Shown: positions 38,330-47,648 of the stretch, piece after piece | Layout of the letters: every line of letters begins with the position of its first letter | How positions within the stretch are numbered: the stretch's first letter is position 1 | Assembly (NCBI RefSeq): GCF_003465825.1 | Contig: NZ_QSBV01000009.1 | Coordinates: 1 to 64,000, forward strand | Length of the DNA: 64,000 nucleotides | Reading direction: 5' to 3' | Origin: Collinsella sp. AF02-46-1 | GTDB lineage: Bacteria > Actinomycetota > Coriobacteriia > Coriobacteriales > Coriobacteriaceae | Program-made: the position numbers and the translations under genes | The notes under the pieces: model-generated | The model's database searches: none | What the model was told of the DNA's origin: nothing | Seen by the model: only the letters and a program-made list of their open reading frames with translations

Positions 38330-39124
38330 TTAAGCCTCCTCGGTCTTGCTCAGTCCACCAAACCTACGGTCACGGCCCTGATAGGCCAAAATGGCGTCGA
38401 CAAGGCCCCAACGATCAAAGTCGGGCCAATAGGTATCGGTGACGTAGAATTCGGAATAAGCCACCTGCCACAGCAGATAGTTCGAAAGGCGCAGCTCACC
38501 AGAGGTGCGAATCACAAGTTCGGGATCGGGAAGACCGGCGGTATAGAGGTGGGAAGCCACCATGTCGTCATCAATTGCGGCAGGATCGATCTTACCGACG
38601 GCAGCGTCGAGTGCAATCTGACGGACAGCGCGGGTAATCTCGGCACGCGCGCCGTAGTTGACGGCAAGCGCCAGCGTCATACCGGTGTGATCGGCGCACT
38701 CGGCAAGGCCGCGCTCAAAAACGTCGCGGGTCTTCTTGGGCAGCGCGGAAATGTCACCCAAAAAGACAACGCGCACGTTTTCGCGCTTAAGCAGCGGCAG
38801 CTCATCGATAAACGTCTTGGCAAACAGATGCATCAAGACGTTGACCTCATGCTGCGGGCGGTTCCAGTTTTCGGTAGAAAACGCATAGGCAGAAAGCACG
38901 TCGACGCCTAGACGCACGCACGCGGTAATGATCTCGCGAAGGGAGACGATACCCGCCTTGTGGCCCTCAGTGCGTGCAAGACCGCGCGACGTGGCCCAAC
39001 GACCGTTGCCGTCCATGATGCACGAGATATGGTGCGGAATGTTATTGAGGTCAAGGTCGGAAAAACCGACGCCCGCAGGGGCGTCGGCAAAGTACTCGAC
39101 CAGTTTATGCTCGTCGTATTGCAC
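38330..39124 (-). CDS. uppS: Isoprenyl transferase (undecaprenyl diphosphate synthase)
   Basis: cis-Prenyltransferase building the C55 lipid carrier for peptidoglycan; 264 aa. Motif IMDGNGRWA with the catalytic Asp is near residue 37, then RTEGHKAG, STENWNRP and the C-terminal region IRTSGELRLSNYLLWQ are all present. The start is GTG just after the frr stop; GGAG lies about 8 nt upstream. Chain length (C55 or shorter) cannot be told from sequence alone. Confidence 0.95.
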   Translation of the reverse strand: MQYDEHKLVEYFADAPAGVGFSDLDLNNIPHHISCIMDGNGRWATSRGLARTEGHKAGIVSLREIITACVRLGVDVLSAYAFSTENWNRPQHEVNVLMHLFAKTFIDELPLLKRENVRVVFLGDISALPKKTRDVFERGLAECADHTGMTLALAVNYGARAEITRAVRQIALDAAVGKIDPAAIDDDMVASHLYTAGLPDPELVIRTSGELRLSNYLLWQVAYSEFYVTDTYWPDFDRWGLVDAILAYQGRDRRFGGLSKTEEA

Positions 39125-39125
39125 C

Positions 39126-39662
39126 TTAGATCTCCATGACCTCGGCTTCTTTTTCCTTCAGAAGCTCCTCGACCTTGGCGACATACTCATCGGTGTGCTT
39201 CTGGACCTTGGCCTGCTCGCGACGGACATCGTCCTCGGTGAGCTCCTCATCGCGCTCGAGCTTGTTGTTGAAGTCGCGACGGATGTTACGGATAGACACC
39301 TTGGCCTGCTCGGCGTACTCGCGGCACTCCTTGACGAGCTCGCGACGGCGCTCCTCGGTGGGAGCCGGGAACGGCAGACGAACGACGGTGCCATCGGAGT
39401 TGGGGGTAATACCCAGATCGGAAGCGCCGATGGCCTTGACGATAGCGTTGATGAGTGCCTTGTCCCACGGCTCGATGAGCAGCATGTGGGCCTCGGGGGT
39501 CTTTACGGCGGCAACCTGCGTGACCGGCGTGGGAACACCGTAATAATCGACGGTGATGTCGGACAGAATGTTGGCGTTGGCGCGGCCGGTACGAACCTTG
39601 GAGAAGTTATGCTTGAGGGACTCGAGCGACTTGTCCATGTGGGCGGTGATGTTCTCTGCCAT
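39126..39662 (-). CDS. frr: Ribosome recycling factor
   Basis: Splits post-termination ribosomes with EF-G; 178 aa, slightly shorter than 185. Family text VRTGRANANILSDI and VRLPFPAPTEERRRELVK is evident, with the usual long helical C-terminus. It follows pyrH by 2 nt, the standard order rpsB-tsf-pyrH-frr. Confidence 0.97.
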   Translation of the reverse strand: MAENITAHMDKSLESLKHNFSKVRTGRANANILSDITVDYYGVPTPVTQVAAVKTPEAHMLLIEPWDKALINAIVKAIGASDLGITPNSDGTVVRLPFPAPTEERRRELVKECREYAEQAKVSIRNIRRDFNNKLERDEELTEDDVRREQAKVQKHTDEYVAKVEELLKEKEAEVMEI

Positions 39663-39664
39663 GC

Positions 39665-40387
39665 TTAATCCTCCTGATAGACGAGCGTGCCGACGGGCTC
39701 ACCCGAAAGCGCGCGCTTGACGGTGTCCTCGCCATCGATGTTGAGGACCAAAATAGGCATGCGGTTATCCTGGCACAGTGCCGTAGCAGTGGAATCCATA
39801 ACCTGCAGACCGCGGACGAGCACCTCATGATAGGTAATCTTGTCAAAGCGGACGGCATCGGCGCACTTGACGGGATCCTTATCGTAGATACCGTCAACCT
39901 TGGTGGCCTTAATCAGAATCTCGGCACCGATCTCGCAGGCACGAAGGGCCGCGGCGGTGTCAGTCGTAAAGTACGGATTACCCGAACCGGCGGCAAAAAT
40001 GACGACGCTGCCCTTGGAAAGGTGATTGATGGCGCGACGGCGAATATAGGGCTCGCAGATCTCGTTCATCTGGATAGCACTCATCACGCGGCAGGGGACA
40101 TCGTTGTGCTCAAAGGCATCCTGCAGGGCGAGCGCATTCATAACGGTCGCGAGCATACCCATGTAGTCGGCCTGAGCGCGCTCCATGCCACCGGCAGCGC
40201 CGGCCATGCCGCGGAAAATGTTGCCGCCGCCGACAACAACGCCGACCTCATGACCAACGGCGAGCAGCTCCTTGACCTGCTTGGCAAGATGGTCGGTAAT
40301 CTTGGGGTCGATGCCATACTGGCCATCGCCCATAAGCGCTTCGCCGGAAAGCTTCAGAAGCACGCGTTTATATCGGATGTCGGACAA
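39665..40387 (-). CDS. pyrH: UMP kinase
   Basis: Hexameric amino-acid-kinase-fold enzyme converting UMP to UDP; 240 aa. [20 protein letters not shown] and the conserved [11 protein letters not shown] are present. The start codon is TTG, with GGAGGA 7-8 nt upstream. It links the pyr operon's product to nucleotide pools, though the two are not adjacent. tsf's terminator lies between tsf and pyrH, so pyrH may have its own promoter in 40388-40450. Confidence 0.97.
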   Translation of the reverse strand: MSDIRYKRVLLKLSGEALMGDGQYGIDPKITDHLAKQVKELLAVGHEVGVVVGGGNIFRGMAGAAGGMERAQADYMGMLATVMNALALQDAFEHNDVPCRVMSAIQMNEICEPYIRRRAINHLSKGSVVIFAAGSGNPYFTTDTAAALRACEIGAEILIKATKVDGIYDKDPVKCADAVRFDKITYHEVLVRGLQVMDSTATALCQDNRMPILVLNIDGEDTVKRALSGEPVGTLVYQED

Positions 40388-40450
40388 AGCGATCCTCCTT
40401 TAATTAGACTCTCAATATGATAGCAAAGGCTCTGAAAAGAGCCATGAAAA

Positions 40451-40481
40451 AGCAGGCTGCGAGTAAAACCCACAGCCTGCT
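40451..40481 (-). terminator. Intrinsic terminator after tsf
   Basis: Perfect 9-bp AGCAGGCTG/CAGCCTGCT stem, 13-nt loop, TTTT on the minus strand. It lies 24 nt after the tsf stop and sets rpsB-tsf apart from pyrH and the genes behind it. Confidence 0.87.
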
Positions 40482-40504
40482 CATTACCAGCTACAAGAGC
40501 TTAT

Positions 40505-41374
40505 TTACTCGCCACGGACCAGACGGTCGAACGCAACGACGGTAATGGTGTCGCCCAGCTCCTTGGAGACCTGCTCGGCGTACTTCTTGATGGTGAGGGA
40601 GCTGTCCTTGATGAACTCCTGCTCGGTGAGCACGGACTGCTTGTAGAACTTCTCCAGACGGCCAACAGCCATCTTCTCCTGGATAGCCTCGGGCTTGCCG
40701 GACTCGGCAGCCTGAGCCATATAGATCTCCTTCTCGTGCTCGACGGTCTCGGCCGGAACCTGATCGCGGGTAGCGCAAATCGGGGCAACGGCGGCAACCT
40801 GAAGGGCAACGTCGTGAGCGAAGGTCTTGAAGGAGTCGGCCTGAGCGGTCTCGGCCTTCTCGAAAGCGAACTCGACGAGGACGCCGATCTTACCACCCAT
40901 GTGGATGTAAGAAGCGAGAGCGCCGTTCTCGGCCTTGCGGGCAGCGAAACGAGCGATCTTCATGTTCTCGCCCATGATGTGAATCATCTCGGTGAGCTCG
41001 GAGGAAACGGTCTCCTCGCCCATCGGCTTCTCGAGCAGAGCGTCGACGTCAGCCGGCTCGGTGGTGGCGACAACCTCAGCGACCTTGGAAGCAAAGCCGG
41101 TGAACTTGGCGTTGGAGCCGACGAAGTCGGTCTCGCAGGAGAGCTCGAGCAGAGCGCCGGACTTGCCGTCCTCGGAGACGAACGCGGCGACAGCGCCCTC
41201 GTTGGTCTCACGGCCAGCCTTCTTGGCAGCCTTGGCGAGGCCGTTCTTGCGCAGAACGTCGACAGCGGCGTCCATGTCGCCGTCAGCCTCGACGAGAGCC
41301 TTCTTGCACTCCATCATCGGGGAGTCGGTCATCTCGCGGAGCTGCTTGACCATAGCGGCGGTAATCTGGGCCAT
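40505..41374 (-). CDS. tsf: Elongation factor Ts
   Basis: Nucleotide-exchange factor for EF-Tu; 289 aa. The N-terminal UBA-like domain (VKQLREMTDSPMMECKKAL) and the TDFVGSN motif that inserts into EF-Tu are present. The ATG of MAQITAAM is preceded by AAAGGAACC. It is cotranscribed with rpsB (45-nt gap). Confidence 0.97.
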   Translation of the reverse strand: MAQITAAMVKQLREMTDSPMMECKKALVEADGDMDAAVDVLRKNGLAKAAKKAGRETNEGAVAAFVSEDGKSGALLELSCETDFVGSNAKFTGFASKVAEVVATTEPADVDALLEKPMGEETVSSELTEMIHIMGENMKIARFAARKAENGALASYIHMGGKIGVLVEFAFEKAETAQADSFKTFAHDVALQVAAVAPICATRDQVPAETVEHEKEIYMAQAAESGKPEAIQEKMAVGRLEKFYKQSVLTEQEFIKDSSLTIKKYAEQVSKELGDTITVVAFDRLVRGE

Positions 41375-41419
41375 TGTGGTTCCTTTCAAAGAGATGAAAA
41401 AGAATTAACTAAGACTGAT

Positions 41420-42148
41420 TTACTCGGCCTTGGGCTCAGCGGCCATCTCGGCCTCGGAGACCTGCTCCTTGCCGGAGCCAGCGAGGCAGGCGTCGGCCAT
41501 GAGCTCGCACATAAGGGTGACAGCGGAGATAGCGTCATCGTTGCAGGGGATGCCGTACTCGACCTCGTCGGGATCGGAGTTGGTGTCGATCAGAGCGACG
41601 ACGGGGATGTTCAGGCGCTGGGCCTCCTTGATGGCGTTCTCCTCGCGCTTGGTGTCGATGACGAAGAGAGCCTGGGGCAGACCCTTCATGTCGCGGGCGC
41701 CACCGAGGTTGGTCTGGAGCTTGGTGAGCTCCTTGCCGAGCACAGCCTGCTCCTTCTTGGGCAGAACAGCCATGCGGCCGTCCTCGACCATGGCCTCGAG
41801 CTCCTCCATGCGGTTGATGCGGGAGCGGATGGTGACGAAGTTGGTCAGCATGCCGCCGAGCCAACGCTGGTTGATGTAAGGCATATTAGCGCGCTCAGCG
41901 GCGTTCTTGACGGCCTCCTGAGCCTGCTTCTTGGTGCCGACGAACAGCACATTGCCGCCCTTGGCGACGTTCTTGACGAAGGTGTAAGCCTGGTCGGCGT
42001 CAAGGATGGTCTGCTTGAGGTCGAGGATGTAGATGCCGTTGCGCTCACCGAAGATGAACGGCTTCATCTTGGGGTTCCAGCGACGGGTCTGGTGACCGAA
42101 GTGGCAGCCGGCCTCGAGCAGGGTGCGGATATTAATCTTGGTAGCCAT
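41420..42148 (-). CDS. rpsB: 30S ribosomal protein S2
   Basis: Small-subunit protein near the head/body junction; 242 aa. [19 protein letters not shown] and the later [15 protein letters not shown] block are diagnostic. The ATG has AGGAGG 7 nt upstream. It is driven by a recognisable promoter and a structured 135-nt leader. Confidence 0.98.
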   Translation of the reverse strand: MATKINIRTLLEAGCHFGHQTRRWNPKMKPFIFGERNGIYILDLKQTILDADQAYTFVKNVAKGGNVLFVGTKKQAQEAVKNAAERANMPYINQRWLGGMLTNFVTIRSRINRMEELEAMVEDGRMAVLPKKEQAVLGKELTKLQTNLGGARDMKGLPQALFVIDTKREENAIKEAQRLNIPVVALIDTNSDPDEVEYGIPCNDDAISAVTLMCELMADACLAGSGKEQVSEAEMAAEPKAE

Positions 42149-42318
42149 GTTAAACCTCCTGTGGTTTGCCTCCGCGCGGGGTCATCCTCCAAAACCAACC
42201 CGGACATGTGCTACCAAAGCCCGGGCACCACGGTATGAAGTAGCCGCGCGTGCGTGATAAAAACCTGTTGCCGTGAAGCAACCCGATGAATGATAGCAGG
42301 AATGCATCTTCCTGCCAA
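42149..42318 (-). promoter_or_regulatory. rpsB promoter and structured leader
   Basis: TTGGCA (42313-42318), 17-bp spacer ending in TGC, and TATCAT (42290-42295) form the clearest sigma-70-type promoter in the window. The roughly 135-nt leader can form CCCGG/CCGGG and GGTTT/AAACC pairings around a CCGCGCGG palindrome, the last reaching the ribosome site. Such leaders on r-protein genes often bind the encoded protein; that is inference here. Confidence 0.6.
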
Positions 42319-42367
42319 CCCGCAATCAAAACCACACACCTGAGTGCGGCGCGGGACGTCCCAGCCA

Positions 42368-43288
42368 CTATTCGCCTCGGGGATGGGCTTGAGCCACGGC
42401 ACGTTTGAGCCGATCGGGCGTGAGGTGCGTGTAGATCTGCGTCGTGGACAGGCTCGCATGACCCAGCAGCTCTTGAACCGAGCGCAGGTCCGCACCGCCC
42501 TCGAGCAAGTCGGTCGCAAAGGTATGGCGCATCGCATGCGGGGCGATGTCGGCCGGAATGCCGGCGAGTGTCGCCAGAGTATGGAACCGCCGCCTGAGCA
42601 TGGCGGCACTCATGCGATTACCGCGCGCCGATATAAGCAGCGGATGCGGCCCGGTAGTGGGGTCACGGCGCTTTGCCTGAGCGAACAACTCCGGCCGCCC
42701 CTCCTCAATATAGAGACGCGTCGCCTCGAGCGCGCGACGATACAGAGGGACGATACGTTCTTTGCTCCCCTTGCCCCACAGGCGCAGCGTGCGTTCGGAC
42801 CACACAATGGACTCCACATTGAGTGCTGCGAGCTCAGAGATACGGGCGCCCGAGGCATAGAGCAGCTCGAGCATCGCCGCATCGCGCAGTCCCGCGGGTG
42901 TTGAGGTATCAGGCGTCTTGAGCAGCGCCTCCACCTGTTGGGTCGTCAGCACACCGGGTAGATCGCGCGGGAGCTTGGGCGAGGAAATTGCCGAGACCAC
43001 ATCGCCCTCCACGACCCCCTCGGCAGCCATCCACCGATAGAGCGAGCGAACGGCAGACAGGTGTGCCGCAAGCGTTCGGGGAGCCACCTGCTCACGCGAA
43101 AGCTCGGCAAGATAGCGACGAATGGTGCGCACGTCGGCGGCGAAAGCATCTATATCCTCGCGCTCGCACCAGGCAGCAAAGCGCTCCAGCCTCGAGCCAT
43201 AGGCCGTCACCGTGTTGGGAGAAAGTCCCTCGACACGTGAGATATAGGCGATAAACGAGTCGACGGTGTCGTACAGGTCAAAGGCTAT
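42368..43288 (-). CDS. xerC: Tyrosine recombinase XerC, probable non-canonical start
   Basis: Site-specific recombinase that resolves chromosome dimers at dif with XerD; about 306 aa if begun at 43288. Catalytic residues are visible: Arg in SGARISELAAL, Lys in KGSKERIVPL, His/Arg in HAMRHTFAT, His in LGHASLST and the nucleophile Tyr in TQIYTHL. The first canonical start (GTG at 43210) would remove the conserved N-terminal stretch SFIAYISRVEGLSPNT. GGAGG lies 9 nt before an ATA codon at 43288-43286 that overlaps the trmFO stop. XerD would also fit, but operon position suggests XerC. Confidence 0.85.
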   Translation of the reverse strand: MAFDLYDTVDSFIAYISRVEGLSPNTVTAYGSRLERFAAWCEREDIDAFAADVRTIRRYLAELSREQVAPRTLAAHLSAVRSLYRWMAAEGVVEGDVVSAISSPKLPRDLPGVLTTQQVEALLKTPDTSTPAGLRDAAMLELLYASGARISELAALNVESIVWSERTLRLWGKGSKERIVPLYRRALEATRLYIEEGRPELFAQAKRRDPTTGPHPLLISARGNRMSAAMLRRRFHTLATLAGIPADIAPHAMRHTFATDLLEGGADLRSVQELLGHASLSTTQIYTHLTPDRLKRAVAQAHPRGE

Positions 43289-44622
43289 GACCGGTCGCCT
43301 CCAAACAGATCGGGGCGAGTGGCCAGATAGGCATCAAGGGCCTCGAGCGCACGGTCCGCATAGGCCTGGTAGCGGTCGCGCTTGCTGCGGCGCTTACCAT
43401 CCTCGAGTGGCGGCACCAGGCCAAAGTTGACATGCATAGGCTGATAGCCCACGGTGGCAGGATCGGTCGCATAACCCACGAGCGCACCCAGGGCGCCCAC
43501 ACGCGGCAACTCGACGCCCGCGGCACCGATTGCCTCGGCATAGGTGTTGAGCGCCGCGAGCAGACCGGTCGCCACGGCTTCCATGTACCCCTCGGTGCCG
43601 GTGATCTGACCGGCCAGGCGCACGCCGGTACCGGGCACGGCAAAGGTGCCATCGAGCACGTGCGGGGCGTCGACAAAGGTATTGCGGTGCATGACACCGT
43701 AGCGGAAGAACTCAGCGTTCTCCAGGCCCGGCACCATATGGAAGACGCGCTTCTGCTCGCCAAAGGTCAAGTTGGTCTGGAAGCCCACCAGGTTATAGGC
43801 GGTCTTCTCCTTATTCTCGGCACGCAGCTGAATCGCCGCCCAGGGACGACGACCGGTTCGCGGATCGGTGAGGCCGACAGGCTTCATGGCGCCAAAGCGA
43901 ATGGCGTCCTTGCCGGTGCGCGCAACTTCCTCGGCAGGCTGACAGGCCTGGAACAGATCGCCGCCCTCAAAGTCCTTGAGCACCACGCGGTCGGCCGTGG
44001 TAAGCGCCTCGATAAAGGCCTCGTACTCCTCCTTATTGAGCGGAGCGTTGAGATAGTCGCCGCTCCCCTGCTCCTCGTAGCGCGACTGCGAGAACAGCAC
44101 GTCCATATCGAGCGTGGAGGCATCGACGATCGGCGCCGCGGCATCGAAGAACGCAAGGGCGTCGCCACCGACGAGCTTCATGACCTCTTCGCTCAGCGCC
44201 GGCGAGCACAAGGGGCCGGCGGCAATGACCACGTGACCTTCGGGAATCTGCGTGACCTCGCCGTGAATGATCTCGATATTGGGACGGGCGGCAACCTCGG
44301 CCTCGACAAACTCGGAAAACTTGACGCGGTCGACCGCCAAGGCGCCACCGGCGGGAACAGCCGCGCGATGGGCGCAATCGAGCAGGACTGAACCCATGCG
44401 CTCAAGCTCGGCCTTCAGCAATCCAGCCGCGGAATCCGGACGGGTCGACTTAAACGAATTGGAACAGACGAGCTCTGCCAGGTGATCGGTATGGTGGGCC
44501 GGGGAGCTAACCTGGGGGCGCATCTCGCACAGCCTTACGGCGAACCCGCGATCTGCCAGCTGAATCGCGCACTCCGAACCCGCCAGACCGCCACCGATAA
44601 CCGTCACCTGATCAAACAGCAT
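43285..44622 (-). CDS. trmFO: tRNA m5U54 methyltransferase TrmFO (folate-dependent)
   Basis: FAD- and methylenetetrahydrofolate-dependent enzyme that makes ribothymidine-54 in tRNA; 445 aa. The FAD-binding VTVIGGGLAGSECA is at the N-terminus. The conserved LVCSNSFKS and the MGSPKR-like FGAMKPVGLTDPRTGRRP are typical. The ATG at 44622 is favoured because AAAGGTG is 7-8 nt upstream. TrmFO replaces SAM-dependent TrmA in many Gram-positive bacteria. dprA lies upstream and xerC follows with overlap. Confidence 0.95.
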   Translation of the reverse strand: MLFDQVTVIGGGLAGSECAIQLADRGFAVRLCEMRPQVSSPAHHTDHLAELVCSNSFKSTRPDSAAGLLKAELERMGSVLLDCAHRAAVPAGGALAVDRVKFSEFVEAEVAARPNIEIIHGEVTQIPEGHVVIAAGPLCSPALSEEVMKLVGGDALAFFDAAAPIVDASTLDMDVLFSQSRYEEQGSGDYLNAPLNKEEYEAFIEALTTADRVVLKDFEGGDLFQACQPAEEVARTGKDAIRFGAMKPVGLTDPRTGRRPWAAIQLRAENKEKTAYNLVGFQTNLTFGEQKRVFHMVPGLENAEFFRYGVMHRNTFVDAPHVLDGTFAVPGTGVRLAGQITGTEGYMEAVATGLLAALNTYAEAIGAAGVELPRVGALGALVGYATDPATVGYQPMHVNFGLVPPLEDGKRRSKRDRYQAYADRALEALDAYLATRPDLFGGDRS

Positions 44623-44636
44623 CTGCAAACACCTTT

Positions 44637-45572
44637 CTAATTGACATGTTTTCCATTGTGACCGAAGGGTGTCTGAGCGTGAAGGGCAAACTTGGAGGGC
44701 GCATACCTTCCATCCATCATGCGCTCGATAAGACCCTCGAGCTCAAGCGAACCCAGGAGTTTGAGTACGCCGACGGCATCGAGCGAGACGAGCGCCGCGA
44801 TGTCGTCGACCTTGAGCGGAGAGGCGATGAGCGCATGCATCACGGTCTGCTGTGTTGGATCCAGGTCGGCAATGCCGGGAGCATCGGGGCGCGAGTAGCG
44901 CAGGGTGCCGTAGATGCGTGAAATAGCCATCTCGATAGATTCCTCGTCGATGATGCAGCAGGCACCGTTCGCAATGAGGTAATTCGTGCCACGCGACTCG
45001 GGCGATAGGATCGACCCTGGCACGGCAAGAAGTTCTCGCCCCAAATCCATAGCAGCCTCGGCTGTAGAAAACGTCCCGGAAGGCATACCCGCCTCGGATA
45101 CAAAGAGGGCTTGCGACAGGGCCGCGATTACGCGATTGCGGCGCGGAAAGGCAAACTTGCGCGGACCCATGCCCCACGGAGAGATCGACACGACCGCGCC
45201 ACCCGTATCGAGCGTGCGCGTAATAAGCCCCGCGCTCGAACGCGGGTAGACCACGTCGGCGCCCGTCCCCAGCACCACGACGTGTTTGCCGCCGGCATTG
45301 ACCGCAGCCCAACCCGAGGCCTGGTCACAACCGACCGCGCCGCCCGAAACTACCGTCACGCCCGCCTCGACCGCAACCTTTGCCGCAAGCTCTGCCACGG
45401 CAAGACCATACGGAGAGGCCTTGCGCGCGCCGATGATGGAGAGCGCGGGCGTCGAAAGCACCTCGGGGTTGCCGCGCACATAGAGTGTCTGGGGTACATC
45501 AGAAAGCTCCAAAACGGTCTCGGGATACAACGCGTCACCTGGATGCAGCTCGAAGGTCCCCTCGGCCATCAT
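44637..45572 (-). CDS. dprA: DNA-processing protein DprA
   Basis: Protects incoming single-stranded DNA and loads RecA during natural transformation; 311 aa. The Rossmann-like core shows IIGARKASPYG, VVSGGAVGCDQASG (usually SGxARGID), FPRRNRVIAALSQA and NYLIANGA. A winged-helix C-terminus (about 240-300) follows. The long N-terminal SAM domain of some DprA proteins is absent. The start ATG overlaps the comM stop (ATGA), with AAGGAGG upstream; a second ATG follows immediately. Confidence 0.94.
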   Translation of the reverse strand: MMAEGTFELHPGDALYPETVLELSDVPQTLYVRGNPEVLSTPALSIIGARKASPYGLAVAELAAKVAVEAGVTVVSGGAVGCDQASGWAAVNAGGKHVVVLGTGADVVYPRSSAGLITRTLDTGGAVVSISPWGMGPRKFAFPRRNRVIAALSQALFVSEAGMPSGTFSTAEAAMDLGRELLAVPGSILSPESRGTNYLIANGACCIIDEESIEMAISRIYGTLRYSRPDAPGIADLDPTQQTVMHALIASPLKVDDIAALVSLDAVGVLKLLGSLELEGLIERMMDGRYAPSKFALHAQTPFGHNGKHVN

Positions 45573-47092
45573 TGGTCCCTCCTTCCCTGGTACATCGCCG
45601 CCTCGAGCACGTGGTCCTGCGTCACTTGCTCGCTCTCGGCGACGTCGGCGATGGTACGCGCGATACGCACCAGGCGCACGATGCCGCGGCCCGTGAGATG
45701 CGTGCGCTTCGACAGGCCGAGCACACACTTCTCCGCCGCATCATCGAGCTCAAAGGTCGAAACGACGCCGTCAATGGACCGTGTCTCGTCATCCTCGGCC
45801 TCGGCATCAGCATCGTCCATACGGGATTCGCGCCAAGCGCGAAAAGCGCGACCGCGCACAACGTAGTCACGTAACTCAGCTGACGACATACCCTCCGCGC
45901 CCTCGATAATCACCTGAGGGTCGGGACGGGTCACATCGATCATCATGTCGATACGGTCGGCCAAAGGACCGCGCAGTTTAGACCGATAGCGCTCGACCAT
46001 CGCCGCCGAGCAGCGACACGGTACCTCACGATCGCCCAAAAAGCCGCAGGGGCAGGGATTGCTCGCAGCCAGCAGCTGAAAGCGCGACGGGAAGGTAAAA
46101 GCCCCGTCGACGCGTACGATCCTGACGTAGCCGCGTTCGATGGGCTGACGCAGCGTCTGCAGCACACCCGTGGGAAACTCAGCAAGCTCGTCCAAAAAGA
46201 GCACGCCGCCATGAGCAAGGCTGATCTCACCCGGGTGCACCGGGCGCCCACCGCCGATAAGACCTGCGGTCGAAATACTGTGATGGGGACTGCGGAAGGG
46301 CCGGTGCCCTGCCAACAAGCCATCAATGTTCTCACCCAAAACCGAATGGATGCACAGCGCCTCCTGTTGATCCTCAACGGAAAGCTCGGGCAGGATGCCG
46401 GTCATACGACGCGCGAGCATCGTCTTGCCCGATCCCGGGGACCCGATCATGAGCAAGCCGAGTTCTCCTGCCGCCGCAAGCGCCATGCCGCGCTTGGCGA
46501 CCTCCTGCCCCAGTACGTCGGCATAGTCGAGCTCGGGCTCAAAGGTCGCCTCGAGCACTTCAGAATCCAAGTAGTGCCGCGCGGCATCGCCCATGCCATG
46601 GGCAAGCTGAGACAAATGATCGATGAATCCACAATCCACGCCCGCAAGCGGCACATGCTGATCGGACCTGCCGGCGATAAAGGACAGCCCCATATCACGC
46701 GCCAATAGCTGAAACGCCACCTCGCCCTTGACAGGAAGCACCGTACCGTCCAAGCCAAGCTCACCAGCGATAAGACAACGATCGAGGTTGTCGCGGGGAA
46801 TCTGACCATCGGCCGCCAATACCGCGATGGCGATGGGCAGATCAAAGCCGCTACCGGTCTTGCGAATATCGCCAGGCGCCAGATTGACCGTAATGCCCGA
46901 GCGCGGGATTTCAAACCCGGCGGAGCGCATCGCGCAGCGAATACGACCGCGTGACTCCATCACCTCCATACTCGGAATGCCGAGCATCTGAATGCCCGGA
47001 ACGCCGCCGGCAAGCGAGACCTCGACCGTGACGTGAATCGCCTCGACGCCACGGATGCATGCCGCGTGAACGGCAAACGTCTCGAACGCCAT
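45569..47092 (-). CDS. comM: ComM/YifB-family AAA+ ATPase (Mg-chelatase-like)
   Basis: Hexameric helicase that promotes branch migration during integration of transformed DNA in Gram-negative models; 507 aa. An N-terminal ribosomal-S5-like ChlI domain (to about 120) is followed by an AAA+ core with Walker A GSPGSGKT (217-224), Walker B VLFLDELAEF and the C-terminal Mg-chelatase domain. A four-cysteine NPCPCGFLGD...PCRCS group lies in the ATPase. The ATG shares one base with the yraN stop (TGATG). It is part of the yraN-comM-dprA unit. Confidence 0.93.
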   Translation of the reverse strand: MAFETFAVHAACIRGVEAIHVTVEVSLAGGVPGIQMLGIPSMEVMESRGRIRCAMRSAGFEIPRSGITVNLAPGDIRKTGSGFDLPIAIAVLAADGQIPRDNLDRCLIAGELGLDGTVLPVKGEVAFQLLARDMGLSFIAGRSDQHVPLAGVDCGFIDHLSQLAHGMGDAARHYLDSEVLEATFEPELDYADVLGQEVAKRGMALAAAGELGLLMIGSPGSGKTMLARRMTGILPELSVEDQQEALCIHSVLGENIDGLLAGHRPFRSPHHSISTAGLIGGGRPVHPGEISLAHGGVLFLDELAEFPTGVLQTLRQPIERGYVRIVRVDGAFTFPSRFQLLAASNPCPCGFLGDREVPCRCSAAMVERYRSKLRGPLADRIDMMIDVTRPDPQVIIEGAEGMSSAELRDYVVRGRAFRAWRESRMDDADAEAEDDETRSIDGVVSTFELDDAAEKCVLGLSKRTHLTGRGIVRLVRIARTIADVAESEQVTQDHVLEAAMYQGRRDQ

Positions 47093-47577
47093 CACGACAC
47101 CTGCCAATCGAACGCGTTGTACTGATGCTCGATCTCGGCGATATGCCCGCCGCGAATGGTGACACCCACGGCATCGAAGCGAATCGCCTTGAGCGGATAA
47201 TGTTCCATGAGATAGCAACTTGCGATGCGGCGATAGCGGCGTTGCTTTTGGGCGTCCACAGCCTCCTCGGGAAAGACCCGCGTGCTGCAATCCAGCGCAA
47301 CGCGTCTGGTCTTGACCTCGGCCATCACCACGACATCGTCGAGCTCATCGAGCAGCACCAGATCGGCCTCGCCCTCGGAGCAACGATAACCCTGCTCCAG
47401 CAAGGTGTAGCCGCGCTCGTTAAAGTAGTCGATGGTGATCAGCTCGCCCAGCATGCCCATCTCGCGGGGACTGAGCCCCTTGATAAACTCAGGCGTCATC
47501 GCCCCGCAGTCGAGCTCGCCGTTTTCCCAACGCTCCTTGAGCTGCTGCGTCTTGCTCTTTTTGCTTGCGGCACTCAT
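47092..47577 (-). CDS. yraN: YraN/UPF0102 endonuclease-like protein with N-terminal extension
   Basis: 161 aa. The core (about 48-150) has the family pattern GELITIDYFNERGYTLLEQGYR, GEADLVLLD and VVVMAEVKTRR, the catalytic-type E-x-K arrangement of restriction-like nucleases. Residues 1-45 are a polar extension. Biological function is unknown; the yraN-comM-dprA order is widespread and suggests a DNA-processing role. AAAGGAG lies 5-6 nt before the ATG. It is first in the operon and lies behind a hairpin leader and the 20-bp competence-box candidate. Confidence 0.88.
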   Translation of the reverse strand: MSAASKKSKTQQLKERWENGELDCGAMTPEFIKGLSPREMGMLGELITIDYFNERGYTLLEQGYRCSEGEADLVLLDELDDVVVMAEVKTRRVALDCSTRVFPEEAVDAQKQRRYRRIASCYLMEHYPLKAIRFDAVGVTIRGGHIAEIEHQYNAFDWQVS

Positions 47578-47589
47578 GGGGTCTCCTTT

Positions 47590-47635
47590 CCCGCACGCTG
47601 CATTGCCCCGATGATGAGGGCACCTTTCGTGCGGG
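47590..47635 (-). promoter_or_regulatory. Leader hairpin before yraN
   Basis: CCCGCACG pairs with CGTGCGGG (8 bp); inside, TGCCC pairs with GGGCA. The stem ends next to the Shine-Dalgarno sequence of yraN, so it could affect translation. Confidence 0.45.
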
Positions 47636-47648
47636 TAAGTACCGGAAG

